64,000 nucleotides of DNA from Ardenticatenaceae bacterium (GTDB taxonomy: Bacteria > Chloroflexota > Anaerolineae > Promineifilales > Promineifilaceae). The position numbers were made by a program, and so were the translations under genes. The DNA is taken from the NCBI GenBank assembly GCA_020634565.1, contig JACKBN010000006.1:124001-188000 (forward strand), read 5' to 3'. Shown here in pieces: positions 53,226 to 62,172 of the stretch. The notes beneath the pieces are model-generated. The model was not told the DNA's origin and did no database searches. It worked only from the letters and a program-made list of their open reading frames with translations. Position 1 is the first letter of the stretch. Each line of letters opens with the position of its first letter.

Positions 53226-54401
53226 TTAAGGCGCTGATCCTTCTTCGGGTGGTGGTGTTGGCGTTACCTCTCTAATTAATGCTTCAACAGAGTAACCCAA
53301 ATTCGGCGGAATTTCTACGTTGAACCGCTCTAACAAGAAGTCGAGCGTCATGTTTTCTACACTGTAAAGTTGTCCATCGTTTACCCCGCGCAAAGCAAAG
53401 AAGACTTGGGCATTTACCTCCACAGCATAGCGCAATAAAAGCTGCTGCTGCGGTTGCAAGGCAAGGACGAGGACATCAGGAGGTGGAGGTGTTGCAGTGG
53501 GAGCTAATGCCGGTAGCGGTGTTGGCGTAGGTTGACCTTCTTCCAAGGGTTCTGGTGTTGCTGTGGGGGCAGCATCTGCTGGATTGCCAGGAAGGGTGTA
53601 CTGTCCCACTTGAATTACCCGAGCATTTTGAATGATCATCGTAACGGGTACCGGACGTGGGGCAGTGTCTTCTTCATTGGGGCTGATGTGGGCAATATCA
53701 CCTGTGGGTAGTTCTTCAAAACGGCCGATTGGCGATATCGGGAACAGAACAAATGCCGTCCCATTGGTTATCACTTCCCCTGACCCAATTGCCTCGATAG
53801 CCTCAATTTGTTCTTCCAAATAGAAGGCAGCATCATTGGGTAAATAGGTTTGGAATTCCTCATCAATCTGGCGGAAGAAAAACGTGACCATGATGTCCAC
53901 ATAATCCCCTTCGCTAAGTCCGTAAGCCACACCAGATAATCGGTCCATTGGCACCGATTGAGCGACATAGCCAGGCGGGATTAAGGAGCTTGGCCCATAA
54001 GAATCCAGGCCAACCTTGGTAATATCATCCACCAATGTATCGTAAGTGAGGGTTTCGCCCTGGTAAATATCAGTTCGGGCGTAAAGATTTAAGGCTTCGT
54101 CGATGCTGGTAATAACATTGTTGCCTACGGTGCCTACTGGACGCATATCCAGAGCCAGAATATCTTCTGTCATTTGATGGCCACGGGGCACAGTTTGTAG
54201 GGAAACAACAACTTCAACAAGGGGGGGGACTGTTTCGACTGGTTCGTCTACAGTTACGCCATCTGGAGCTGGTGCACCATCTTCTCCATCGGTAACGGTT
54301 TCAGTGGGTTGATTTTGTTGCAGTATAAAAACAACACCTACAATTGACAGCAATACGATGCCAAATACAAAAATGAGAATCAGGATAGTTCGACGGCTCA
54401 T
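53226..54401 (-). CDS. cpaB: Flp pilus assembly protein CpaB/RcpC, copy 1
   Basis: The 391-residue protein has an anchor helix (TILILIFVFGIVLLSIVGVV), a linker, and a SAF/CpaB region (VVVSLQTVPRGHQMTEDILA, VDDITKVGLDSYGP, VPMDRLSGVAYGLSEGDYVD). It differs from copy 2 mainly in the C-terminal half, which is TP-rich. It starts the two-gene unit. The iterated palindrome is rare here (one CGGCCG core). Confidence 0.88.
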   Translation of the reverse strand: MSRRTILILIFVFGIVLLSIVGVVFILQQNQPTETVTDGEDGAPAPDGVTVDEPVETVPPLVEVVVSLQTVPRGHQMTEDILALDMRPVGTVGNNVITSIDEALNLYARTDIYQGETLTYDTLVDDITKVGLDSYGPSSLIPPGYVAQSVPMDRLSGVAYGLSEGDYVDIMVTFFFRQIDEEFQTYLPNDAAFYLEEQIEAIEAIGSGEVITNGTAFVLFPISPIGRFEELPTGDIAHISPNEEDTAPRPVPVTMIIQNARVIQVGQYTLPGNPADAAPTATPEPLEEGQPTPTPLPALAPTATPPPPDVLVLALQPQQQLLLRYAVEVNAQVFFALRGVNDGQLYSVENMTLDFLLERFNVEIPPNLGYSVEALIREVTPTPPPEEGSAP

Positions 54402-54771
54402 AAGATCGTCCCTTCTTTAAGCGTGTGTTTCGGGGCTAGCGGGTATCTTGGGTCGTGTGTCATACTGGAGTAAGCTGCCGACTCAAACCATTGTGCTATG
54501 TAGTGTCGGTTTCTGCTGTGCCTGGTTAGCGAACACCGGAACCATTTTGGCAATTGAGGACACAGCCGTAGCTTGGTTTGTTGTCGATAAATACCAATAC
54601 ATGAATAACAATATGTAAACCTCTCAACGAGGCGTATGTTATCATATGTAAAGTTGAATAGCAAGTGATAAGGCGTGTGGAAGGGGTGTTTTATAGTACT
54701 AATGGGGCAGTTAGCCGGAGGCAAGCGCCTTTTGGGGACGGGTATTGCCTAACAGATTAGCTGAAATTGGC
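54402..54771. other. Intergenic region, 370 bp, upstream of cpaB
   Basis: This gap lies between leftward genes and should hold the cpaB promoter. I see the direct repeat ATATGTAAA at 54611-54619 and 54644-54652 in an AT-rich stretch, and a small AGGC-AAGC-GCCT palindrome near 54720, but no clean -35/-10 pair and no credible gene. Confidence 0.4.
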
Positions 54772-55188
54772 TTATGGTGTTGGAGGGGCTGTGTCTGTGA
54801 GCAGATGCCACCATGCTTGCCAGGGGTGTGCATTTTGAATGGGATCGGGAGTGGCTGTCGGTACGGCCGTTGGTTGTGGTGTCGCTTCAATTACCAATGG
54901 CACGACCCGTTTTTCACCTGGCAGCAGATACCCTGCTTCGTCCCGGGCATAGGCAGCCACGTAATCCTCGCTTTGCACATATGCTAGCGTGACTTGCAAC
55001 TCTACCTGGCGTGTTGATTCTGCATCAACTTCAACTTGCAGATCGCCTTCACCTACACCTACCAACTGTCCCGCCTGTGCGCGACGATTCAAATCCACGG
55101 CGACAAAGAGCGCCGCGCCAACTAGCAGTAGGATAAGAATTTGGGGAAGCGTGAGCAACGGCCGTTGCCGCCATAAATCTTTGTACAT
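54772..55188 (-). CDS. FtsB/DivIC-like septum formation initiator protein
   Basis: The 138-residue protein has a short cytoplasmic start, one membrane helix (LILLLVGAALFVAVDL), a segment with few heptad hydrophobics and the FtsB-type end YARDEAGYLLPGEKRVVPL, then a TP-rich tail. FtsB/DivIC proteins join the divisome through such a single-pass coil. The coiled coil is weak, so this is a tentative family call. Confidence 0.6.
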   Translation of the reverse strand: MYKDLWRQRPLLTLPQILILLLVGAALFVAVDLNRRAQAGQLVGVGEGDLQVEVDAESTRQVELQVTLAYVQSEDYVAAYARDEAGYLLPGEKRVVPLVIEATPQPTAVPTATPDPIQNAHPWQAWWHLLTDTAPPTP

Positions 55189-55227
55189 ACGTCACATCTT
55201 AACATAAATATTACGAGTGGCAAGCAG

Positions 55228-56514
55228 CTAAACAGGAATTACCAGACTTTGCCAGTCGCGCGGATAGTACGTTAGAAACTCTAGGCCATCAGCCGTAACC
55301 AGTACCGTGTCCGAATGGCGAAAACCACCGAGTTCAGGCACGTAAAGCCCAGGCTCGACAGTAAACACCATGCCTTCTTGCAGCACCGTCTGATCGCCTG
55401 TATCTAAAAAGGGGCCTTCATGGTAGCGCAGGCCAATGGCATGGCCGGAGTGATGTTTCCAGTAAGGCATCAGGTTGTGCTTTTCGTAATAGCCGCGTAC
55501 GGCCGTATCCACCGAACTGCATGTTACCCCAGCCTTCATGGCCTCAAATGCCACTTCTTGAGCGGCTTTCATATGATTGAAGTAGGTTTGCTGTTCGGCA
55601 CTGGGTTGCCCCACAAACATGGTGCGTTCCAGCTCTGAGTTGTAGCCCCACATTGGGCAAGATGCGCCAGTGACGAGCACATCGCCGGGCTGAAAGGTGA
55701 TGTTGTTGGCCAGCGCATGGGGAATGGCAGCGTTGCGGCCAATCTGCCCCCGATACCCGGCAAATGGCCCGGTGAGCCACATGCTTTGGGCACGATACAA
55801 CGGCCCGATGGCATCCATCATGGCCAAAGTGGCTTCCTGGCTGGCGTGCAAGCTGACGGCCGTTTCTGTGGCATGAACGGCCGTATATCGTTGCAGCAGC
55901 ACATGCGCCAGATGTCCCCATTTGCAGCTTTCTTTTATAAGCGCGATCTCAGCCGGGCTTTTGATCGCCTGCCTTCGGTTGAGGGTGCCCTGCAAATTGT
56001 GCACGGTCATCCCCGTAAGCTGCGATAGCGACACCCCTTCGTAGCCGAAAATCCAGGGATAGCCATCCATGTCCGCCCCAATTTGGCTGCTGCTGGCGAT
56101 GGGATATTGTTTCGGCGCAGGCTGGTGTGGCTGAACCACCATGGATTCTGGCCGCACAGGGGAATGCAAAAATTGAGGATTGCTATTCTCTTTGATCATT
56201 CCCATGTCCATCAACAAATCTTGAAAGATGGCCATCGGGTGTGGATCGCCCGGGTATTCCAAATAGTGGGCCACGCGATCCAGTTCAGCCTCTGTTTGGG
56301 CGTGTTCAACTTCCAGGCGCGGTACCAGCATCGCGCGCTCGCCATCGGCGCTGAGCACGAAGGCGATGGGGCGTTCGGTGGGAATGAAGGCAAAGCCGGT
56401 GAAATAGAGGATGTTGGTGCTGTCAAATAGGACCGCGCCGGTTAACCGCTGTTGGCGGATATGCTCAAGAAGTTGCTGGGTACGGCCGTTAAATTCCGCT
56501 CGGGTAATACGCAT
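55228..56514 (-). CDS. M24-fold protein, metal site partly lost
   Basis: The 428-residue protein has the creatinase-type N-domain and a pita-bread C-domain. It keeps the His of HHSGHAIGLRYHEGP and the Glu of FTVEPGLYVP. Against aminopeptidase P, the first Asp ligand is Thr/Gly (VTGASCPMWGY), the second Asp is Glu (NSELERT) and the last Glu is Ser (FRHSDTVLVT). A dinuclear metal site therefore looks unlikely; a creatinase-like or other non-peptidase role is possible. The ATG at 56514 is 2 bp after the stop of the LysM gene, so the two are coupled. Confidence 0.8.
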   Translation of the reverse strand: MRITRAEFNGRTQQLLEHIRQQRLTGAVLFDSTNILYFTGFAFIPTERPIAFVLSADGERAMLVPRLEVEHAQTEAELDRVAHYLEYPGDPHPMAIFQDLLMDMGMIKENSNPQFLHSPVRPESMVVQPHQPAPKQYPIASSSQIGADMDGYPWIFGYEGVSLSQLTGMTVHNLQGTLNRRQAIKSPAEIALIKESCKWGHLAHVLLQRYTAVHATETAVSLHASQEATLAMMDAIGPLYRAQSMWLTGPFAGYRGQIGRNAAIPHALANNITFQPGDVLVTGASCPMWGYNSELERTMFVGQPSAEQQTYFNHMKAAQEVAFEAMKAGVTCSSVDTAVRGYYEKHNLMPYWKHHSGHAIGLRYHEGPFLDTGDQTVLQEGMVFTVEPGLYVPELGGFRHSDTVLVTADGLEFLTYYPRDWQSLVIPV

Positions 56515-56516
56515 GA

Positions 56517-57194
56517 TTAGGGCACACAAATAATATCCGCAATGCGGATGGTGTAGTTGGCGTCCAGATTATTGAGCGCCTGCAAATTTTCTGCGGTGGT
56601 ATTGTAACGTTGGCTGATGTTAAACACGGTGTCCCCTTCGCCGATGGCATACGGCCGTCCGCGGCCACTGCAATATTCGGGGTTTCCCACGGGCAGCGAG
56701 ATGGTCTGGCCCGGAACCAGGTTGGCCTGGGAGATGCTGTTTTCTGCCATCAGGGCAATGGACGTCACAAAACTTTGCGAAATGCTATAAAGCGTGTCGC
56801 CTTGCTGTACCTGGTAATTTTGGAAGATGATTTTGTTGGCCGTGGTATTGACAGGAACGGCCGTTGCTTGCGGTACGGCCGTTGGCTGTTCAACAGCTGC
56901 TTCGGGCACAGGGGTGGCAGTTGCTTCTTGCACCTGCTGATCCGGCACCTCTTCGGGGCGCGGGCTGTCATCGTTAACTTGATTATCAATGATTGTAGGG
57001 CGCGAGTTGGGATCTACCTGCAAGGCAATGGGCTGGCCACCCACGTTGACGACAAAATTGCTGTCTGTCGCCACTGGTTCAGCCTCCCGATTACGACCTT
57101 GCACCACACTCATGGCCAAAAACACACCGGCAGCCAAAATAATGGCAATGGCAATCATCAACAGCATGATGGTTTTATTCATTTGAGAAGGCAT
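56517..57194 (-). CDS. Membrane-anchored protein with two LysM domains
   Basis: The ~225-residue product has an N-terminal anchor (MLLMIAIAIILAAGVFLAM), a T/P/Q-rich linker and two C-terminal LysM modules (VQQGDTLYSISQSFV, and IGEGDTVFNISQRYNT with a Cys pair). It would bind peptidoglycan outside the cell. The ATG at 57194 has AGGGG eight bases upstream. First gene of a likely operon with the M24-fold gene. Confidence 0.85.
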   Translation of the reverse strand: MPSQMNKTIMLLMIAIAIILAAGVFLAMSVVQGRNREAEPVATDSNFVVNVGGQPIALQVDPNSRPTIIDNQVNDDSPRPEEVPDQQVQEATATPVPEAAVEQPTAVPQATAVPVNTTANKIIFQNYQVQQGDTLYSISQSFVTSIALMAENSISQANLVPGQTISLPVGNPEYCSGRGRPYAIGEGDTVFNISQRYNTTAENLQALNNLDANYTIRIADIICVP

Positions 57195-57286
57195 ACGGTT
57201 TCCCCTTAGCTGCAATCAGTTCAGCTGTTTGGGCGGCGTTTACGAGTCAAGACGGCCGTCTGAAATTATGTTACACTTACCATAAA

Positions 57287-57295
57287 ATTATAGCA
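57287..57295 (-). promoter_or_regulatory. Extended -10 promoter of the LysM operon
   Basis: On the minus strand TGCTATAAT gives a perfect extended -10 box about 90 bp before the LysM start; no good -35 box is needed or seen. Confidence 0.5.
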
Positions 57296-57372
57296 AGTGG
57301 CTATCTACTGTGATTATTGGACTACGGCAGACAATCAATTGCTGTGATCATTAGTCGCAGAAGGAGTTTCCC

Positions 57373-58527
57373 ATGATCTACAAACGTGAAGAGCTAGAAA
57401 AAATCGAACAACTCTCATTGGCACCATATGGTCTAAAAAGTGCCAATAGTAAGGGGCGCGTTTACCCGGAAGCAGAATCTAAATCCCGACCTGCGTTTGA
57501 GCGGGATCGCGACCGCATCATTCACACCACCGCCTTTCGCCGTTTAGAATACAAAACGCAGGTTTTTGTTTATTACGAGGGAGATCATTACCGGACGCGC
57601 CTGACCCATACGCTGGAAGTAGCCCAATTGGGTCGCTCGCTGGCGCGGGGGCTAGGCTGCAATGAAGAGCTGACCGAAGCCATCTGCCTGGCGCATGATC
57701 TGGGCCACCCGCCGTTTGGCCATGCCGGAGAGTATGCGCTGAATGCACTGATGGCCGATTATGGCGGCTTTAACCACAATACCCAAAGTTATCGCATCGT
57801 CACCCAACTAGAGCAACCTTATCGCAATTTCCCTGGGCTGAACCTGACCTACGAAACGCGCGAGGGCATGATCAAGCACGAAACCGATTATGATAAGAGC
57901 GATGCTGAAGGGTACGAACCGGACAAGCGCGGCTCTCTGGAGGCGCAAATTGCCAATCTGGCAGACGAAATAGCGTACAATGCGCATGACCTGGATGATG
58001 GGCTGCGAGCTGGTATGTTTGAGATGGCGGCGCTGGATGAACTGACGCTGTGGCAAGAGTTACAGGATATTGTGGGCTGGCATTCAGAACGGCCGTTATC
58101 CCACATCACCCGCCACGAAATTATTCGTGAGCTCATTGGCAAGTCCGTCATGGATGTGCTGGAGTACACTGGCAAGCGCCTGGTCGAAAACGACATCGAC
58201 TCGCCCGAAAAGGTTCAGACGCACTCCGAAAACCTGGTGAGCTACTCCCCCGAATTTAGAGCCAAGGTGCGCCAGCTCAAGAAGTTCTTGCTAGACAGCA
58301 TGTACCGTCATTATCGTCTCATTCGCATGCAAACCAAGGCAGAGCGCTTTGTCACCGAGCTATTTCAGGCATATGCCAATGAGCCCAACATGCTGCCCAC
58401 CGACACCAAAAAGCGGCTGGACGAAGCCCCGCTGCACCGTGTCATCACCGACTACATCGCTGGCATGACCGACCGATACGCGCTGGATGAGTGGGAGAAA
58501 CTGTACAATCCCTACCGCCGCGCTTAA
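57373..58527 (+). CDS. dGTPase-like HD triphosphohydrolase
   Basis: The 384-residue protein has the dGTPase motifs: FERDRDRIIHTTAFRRLEYK, RTRLTHTLEVAQ (first His), CLAHDLGHPPFGHAGE (HD) and ANLADEIAYNAHDLDDG (Asp). It hydrolyses dNTPs to deoxynucleoside and triphosphate; related enzymes control dNTP pools and some deplete dNTPs against phages. AGAAGGAG precedes the ATG. Length matches the shorter family class. Confidence 0.93.
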   Translation: MIYKREELEKIEQLSLAPYGLKSANSKGRVYPEAESKSRPAFERDRDRIIHTTAFRRLEYKTQVFVYYEGDHYRTRLTHTLEVAQLGRSLARGLGCNEELTEAICLAHDLGHPPFGHAGEYALNALMADYGGFNHNTQSYRIVTQLEQPYRNFPGLNLTYETREGMIKHETDYDKSDAEGYEPDKRGSLEAQIANLADEIAYNAHDLDDGLRAGMFEMAALDELTLWQELQDIVGWHSERPLSHITRHEIIRELIGKSVMDVLEYTGKRLVENDIDSPEKVQTHSENLVSYSPEFRAKVRQLKKFLLDSMYRHYRLIRMQTKAERFVTELFQAYANEPNMLPTDTKKRLDEAPLHRVITDYIAGMTDRYALDEWEKLYNPYRRA

Positions 58528-58533
58528 CTGCGT

Positions 58534-58607
58534 GTAAAAAGTGATAAAGTGATAAGTGAGAACTGATCTGGGTGGACATTTCACTTCTTACTTATTACTT
58601 TTCACTG
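58534..58607. repeat. Quasi-palindromic element (AAAGTGATAAGTGA type)
   Basis: AAAAAGTGATAAAGTGATAA faces TCACTTCTTACTTATTACTT and TTCACT across a short centre. It lies between the dGTPase gene and the metalloprotease-like gene. Confidence 0.75.
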
Positions 58608-58608
58608 C

Positions 58609-59889
58609 ATGATTAAACGTCGCCTTTTCCTCTGGTCGAAGCTGCTGCTGCTTACCCTCTTTTTTTTGTTTGCTTTTACGCGTGAATGGCCCCCTTTCGA
58701 CGATGAATATTACCGCATTACTCAGCTGGTTGGTTTGCGTCAGTTTGACTTTTTCTCCTGGGAGCTGAGCGCCTTTGCTGACAAAGCGGAAGGCATCCTG
58801 GCCAACAGCGACGCTTTTTTGGATGAAAGCCAGCGCCAGCAAACAGTGCTCGATTTTTTGGACCTTGTGCGACAGGTGCAGCAGCTGGACGGCCAGATCA
58901 ACCAGATTTACACAGACCCAACTGTGACAGACCCGGCAGCGGCAACGGCCGTTCTCCAAACCGAATTAGCGCAAAAACGTGAAGAAATGGCCGCCATCCA
59001 GCCCGTCGCCGAAGCGATTGTGCAGGATCAGGTAGGGCAGGTATTGGTGGACGAAGGCTTTGGCGTGTTGAATCAGGCGTGGCCCCCGGTGATGATGCGC
59101 ATGACACCGCTCCCCTCACTGCTGATTGTCTCCCCTCGCGATCACATTGAGCGTATTTACGGCATCTCGCTCGTTCCCGGCCTCTCCACAGCCGAAATGG
59201 ACGCTTTGGAGACAGCCATCTTTGAGCAGCTCAACCTCTCGGCCCTGGTGGTGCCTATCGGTGGCATGGGCACGTACCCCGCGATGATCATGGAAACCAG
59301 CAGCATCAACTGGCTGGCCGAAGTCACGTCGCACGAATGGTCCCATCATTGGCTGAGCTTCTTCCCCGTTGGCTGGAATTACGGCGATCCCCAGGTGCGC
59401 ATCATCAACGAAACCATCGCCTCCATCTTTGACCAGGAGATCGGCAGCCGCGTGATTGAACGCTACTATCCCGAATATGTGCCGCCACCCGCGCCAGCGA
59501 CCTTGCCAGCGCAAACTGCGCCAACATCCCCCGTGGAACCACCGGCCTTTGACTTTGGTGCTGAACTTGCCGCCACGCGCATCCACACCGAAGAATTATT
59601 GGCTATGGGCGATATTGAAGGAGCAGAAGCGTACATGGAAGCGCAGCGACAGGTTTTTCTGCAAAATGGGTACGGCATTCGTAAACTAAACCAGGCATAT
59701 TTTGCGTTTCATGGGGCATATGCGGCCGTTCCTGGTGCAACCGGCAGCGATCCGACAGGCCCCATGCTGCTGGACATTCAAGCCAGTGTGGATTCTCCCC
59801 GAGAATTCATGGAGACCGTTGCCCCCATTACCACCTTTGCCGATTTAGAAGAAATCTGGAACGAAGTTGTGGTATTGGAGAACCAATAA
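58609..59889 (+). CDS. Putative membrane-anchored HExxH metalloprotease
   Basis: The 426-residue protein has an N-terminal signal anchor (LFLWSKLLLLTLFFLFAF), a helical domain, and a zinc-binding motif VTSHEWSHHWL (HEWSH). About 30 residues later, INETIASIFDQEIG could provide the third ligand, as in gluzincins. A P/T-rich loop and helices follow. I do not recognise the family by name. A peptidase on the outer membrane face is inferred from the motif and topology. Confidence 0.7.
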   Translation: MIKRRLFLWSKLLLLTLFFLFAFTREWPPFDDEYYRITQLVGLRQFDFFSWELSAFADKAEGILANSDAFLDESQRQQTVLDFLDLVRQVQQLDGQINQIYTDPTVTDPAAATAVLQTELAQKREEMAAIQPVAEAIVQDQVGQVLVDEGFGVLNQAWPPVMMRMTPLPSLLIVSPRDHIERIYGISLVPGLSTAEMDALETAIFEQLNLSALVVPIGGMGTYPAMIMETSSINWLAEVTSHEWSHHWLSFFPVGWNYGDPQVRIINETIASIFDQEIGSRVIERYYPEYVPPPAPATLPAQTAPTSPVEPPAFDFGAELAATRIHTEELLAMGDIEGAEAYMEAQRQVFLQNGYGIRKLNQAYFAFHGAYAAVPGATGSDPTGPMLLDIQASVDSPREFMETVAPITTFADLEEIWNEVVVLENQ

Positions 59890-60049
59890 CCTTCCCCCAG
59901 TCATGCTGAATTCATTTGCCTTCGCTGTGAGCTGGCCTAACGCCAGCTTCACCCGCCGCGTGTAGAGCCCTCAAAGCGCGTGATGCATTTGGTCACCACC
60001 ACCTCAAATCGTGAACGAGCCTCGATCTCGCGGTCGGGTGCAAGCGTTG
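59890..60049. other. Intergenic region with short hairpin
   Basis: A hairpin AGCTGGC-CTAAC-GCCAGCT lies at about 59930-59951. Nothing else is recognised before the decayed lipoprotein gene. Confidence 0.4.
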
Positions 60050-60899
60050 TTATGGGGCTGAATCAAATCTCCTATCCTGCAAGATAACAACCTGTAACTG
60101 TTCAAAATAATCGGCACAATTATCACCCTTGCAAACTTGCGACACATTGCTCAAACCTTCATTGCCTTTTCCTAAAAGATGCATCTCATACAAATAAGTT
60201 GATAATACAGTGTTCTCATTTCCTTCCAAACTAGTGGCCCACCACACAGGGTCTTCCTCTGTGATTGCAAGATATTCTGGGCTTAAAATAGCGACTTCTC
60301 CCTGAGCAGATGTTAACCACATATTAGCATCTTCAAGTATCAGATCTGGGTAATCTAGAGTCACGTCAATAAATCGTCCATCATCAAATCTATATATCTG
60401 AACAGGACCAACAGAGGCTGCTGGTGGTGCTAGCCAGGGGTGGTGAGGGTTTCTGGTTACGAATTCTGGATAATTATCATTCTGGATGTCTACTAATTTG
60501 GGAGAGATGCTCCAAATTGTCGAAAGGAAGTCACCACTTTTGTAGGTTTCAGCACCCTGATCATAGAAAAAGACAAAGATATTTGTGCAACAGTTTGATC
60601 CAGGTGTAAAAATATCAAGAATGATTTCGGTTCGTCATCATTGTCCAAGTCTTGAACGGCGAGTATAGTGACATTGTCGAACGGAATAGGCAAACTAATA
60701 TAGGGATGATTAATAGGAGCAGATGTACCTCATTCTCGCCTCGAGTTATTTGTAGCATTGGTGACTCGTCCTCTTCATTTGCAATTATTTCAACCAGTAA
60801 ATCATCAGAAATATGTTGACCTTTATTAATTTTTGCAGTCGTACAAGACACCTCAAAGAAAATAATTGGTATGGTCAAAATTAGCAAAAATTTTTTCAT
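60050..60899 (-). pseudogene. Decayed lipoprotein gene with two frameshifts
   Basis: Frame 1 from the ATG at 60899 gives a lipoprotein signal (LTIPIIFFEVSC) and a helical start. At about 60725 the reading must change frame to give ILAVQDLDNDDEP, and at about 60632 again to give IILDIFTPG and an open frame to the stop at 60050 (ends LQDRRFDSAP). Joined, it is about 280 residues with an FG-GAP/VCBS-like DLDNDDEPE calcium-loop motif. AT-rich and almost free of the iterated palindrome, it looks acquired and decaying, unless assembly indels are responsible. Confidence 0.65.
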
Positions 60900-61055
60900 G
60901 ATAGAGAGTGCTGTAGCCCCATAACATATTCAACAACTTGGTAGTGTGTATAAACTCCTGATTTTCGTCTTACGCAACCGAAAAAGGAGGTAGGTTTCCA
61001 TATCGGCGAGATGCCGGCCACAGCCCGAAATTTGCCTAAGCCTTACACTTTTTTC

Positions 61056-61706
61056 TCAAGGCAACAGGGGAACAAAGAACTGGCTGGCAAACCGAACGGC
61101 TTCTTGCAATGTAAAAACTTCTCTACCGTCAGAATCATCAGCAAGCCACTGCTGAGCCGTCTCAGTATCGCGCAGAAATATCATTTCCAGGCACAAACTA
61201 TCTGCACAGCATGAAGCCGCGTTTGCTGCGTCCCAAGCGATGCCAAAATGTACATCCTGCACTTCCGCCAGATTCAGAATTGTCTCGCCTGACATTTCTA
61301 TCTTAACGGGAGCATCCGTCACCGCGCATTGGGACGTGATTTGCGTGGTTTCCTTAAACATGGGGCCAATTGCTAACGCATCCAGGGCACACATGGCATG
61401 GACTTGATGTCCGTTGACGTGAACTTCATGCACACGTTCCGTCATCGTGAACGGATAGGCACCGATGGGTTCACCGCTTCCGGAAACTGTCACCATATCA
61501 TGCTGACTCAGTACGTTAATAGCTTCTGGAATGTCATCTACCCAAAGAACCATTTCCTCCTTGGTTAGAATACGGCCGTTGGTAACAAAAGAGCGGAGTA
61601 TCTGCTGATGAAGTTCCTTAATCTCTGCGGTGCAGTTATCCTGGTTCTTCTTCAACGGCAAAATAGTATTCAAACGCTTTAACGCAATCGTTAGTTTCTT
61701 GTTCAT
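61056..61706 (-). CDS. merB: Organomercurial (alkylmercury) lyase-like protein
   Basis: The 216-residue protein has an N-terminal winged-helix-like part and a MerB core. The catalytic Cys and Asp of MerB match C106 and D109 in HAMCALDALAIGPMF, and the second Cys matches C166 or C167 in AASCCADSLCLEMIFL. MerB breaks the carbon-mercury bond by protonolysis. There is no merA, merR or merT nearby, so the gene is an orphan; it could protect by chelation or have another substrate. It is AT-richer than the neighbours. Confidence 0.82.
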   Translation of the reverse strand: MNKKLTIALKRLNTILPLKKNQDNCTAEIKELHQQILRSFVTNGRILTKEEMVLWVDDIPEAINVLSQHDMVTVSGSGEPIGAYPFTMTERVHEVHVNGHQVHAMCALDALAIGPMFKETTQITSQCAVTDAPVKIEMSGETILNLAEVQDVHFGIAWDAANAASCCADSLCLEMIFLRDTETAQQWLADDSDGREVFTLQEAVRFASQFFVPLLP

Positions 61707-61758
61707 TGAGTTGACTTTAGAATGGCAAATTTTGAGAAATCAACTGGTTTTTTGAGGG

Positions 61759-62172
61759 TTAATCTTCATCGTTGTCCAAACTTTGCAGCAGGCGGACGAT
61801 GCGCTGGGCATCGGGCCAGTTTTCGTCGGAGGCGTCAGATTGGGTGAGGTAGGCTTCCATATCTTGCAGGGCTTCGGGGTAACGGCCGTTTTCCATCCAC
61901 ATGATCCCCCGGTTAAACAACGCCAAATTGTAGGTGGGGTCTTCGGCTAGCAAGGCGTCAAAATCGGCAATCGCTTCATCAATACGTCCCAACTCCCGCC
62001 CCAGCAAAATGCCCCGGTGCAGTCGCGCCGCCCGGAACGTCGGGTCTACTTCGTAAGCGCGACTAAAATAATGAATGGCCCGCTCAAACTCCCGCGCTAT
62101 GCTGTTTTGGATGCCAAAATAGCGATGCAGCCCGCCCCAGGTGTACAGTAGCCACGCCCAAACAAATCGCAT
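61759..62172 (-). CDS. Small TPR protein
   Basis: The 137-residue protein has an N-terminal hydrophobic helix (MRFVWAWLLYTWGGLHRYFG) and about three TPR-like helix pairs (FERAIHYFSRAYEVDPTFRA, EAIADFDALLAEDPTYNLAL, YPEALQDMEAYL). Its ATG at 62172 shares one base with the stop of the coaE fusion gene, so translation is coupled. It would act as a scaffold; the partner is unknown. Confidence 0.8.
   Translation of the reverse strand: MRFVWAWLLYTWGGLHRYFGIQNSIAREFERAIHYFSRAYEVDPTFRAARLHRGILLGRELGRIDEAIADFDALLAEDPTYNLALFNRGIMWMENGRYPEALQDMEAYLTQSDASDENWPDAQRIVRLLQSLDNDED

Noticed and set aside
54398..54724. 108-codon minus-strand frame upstream of cpaB
   Set aside because: It ends over the cpaB start, is rich in Cys, His and Arg without pattern and has no ribosome site.
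60424..61214. Short plus-strand frames in the AT-rich patch near merB
   Set aside because: They are antisense to the decayed lipoprotein and merB frames and show no protein features.
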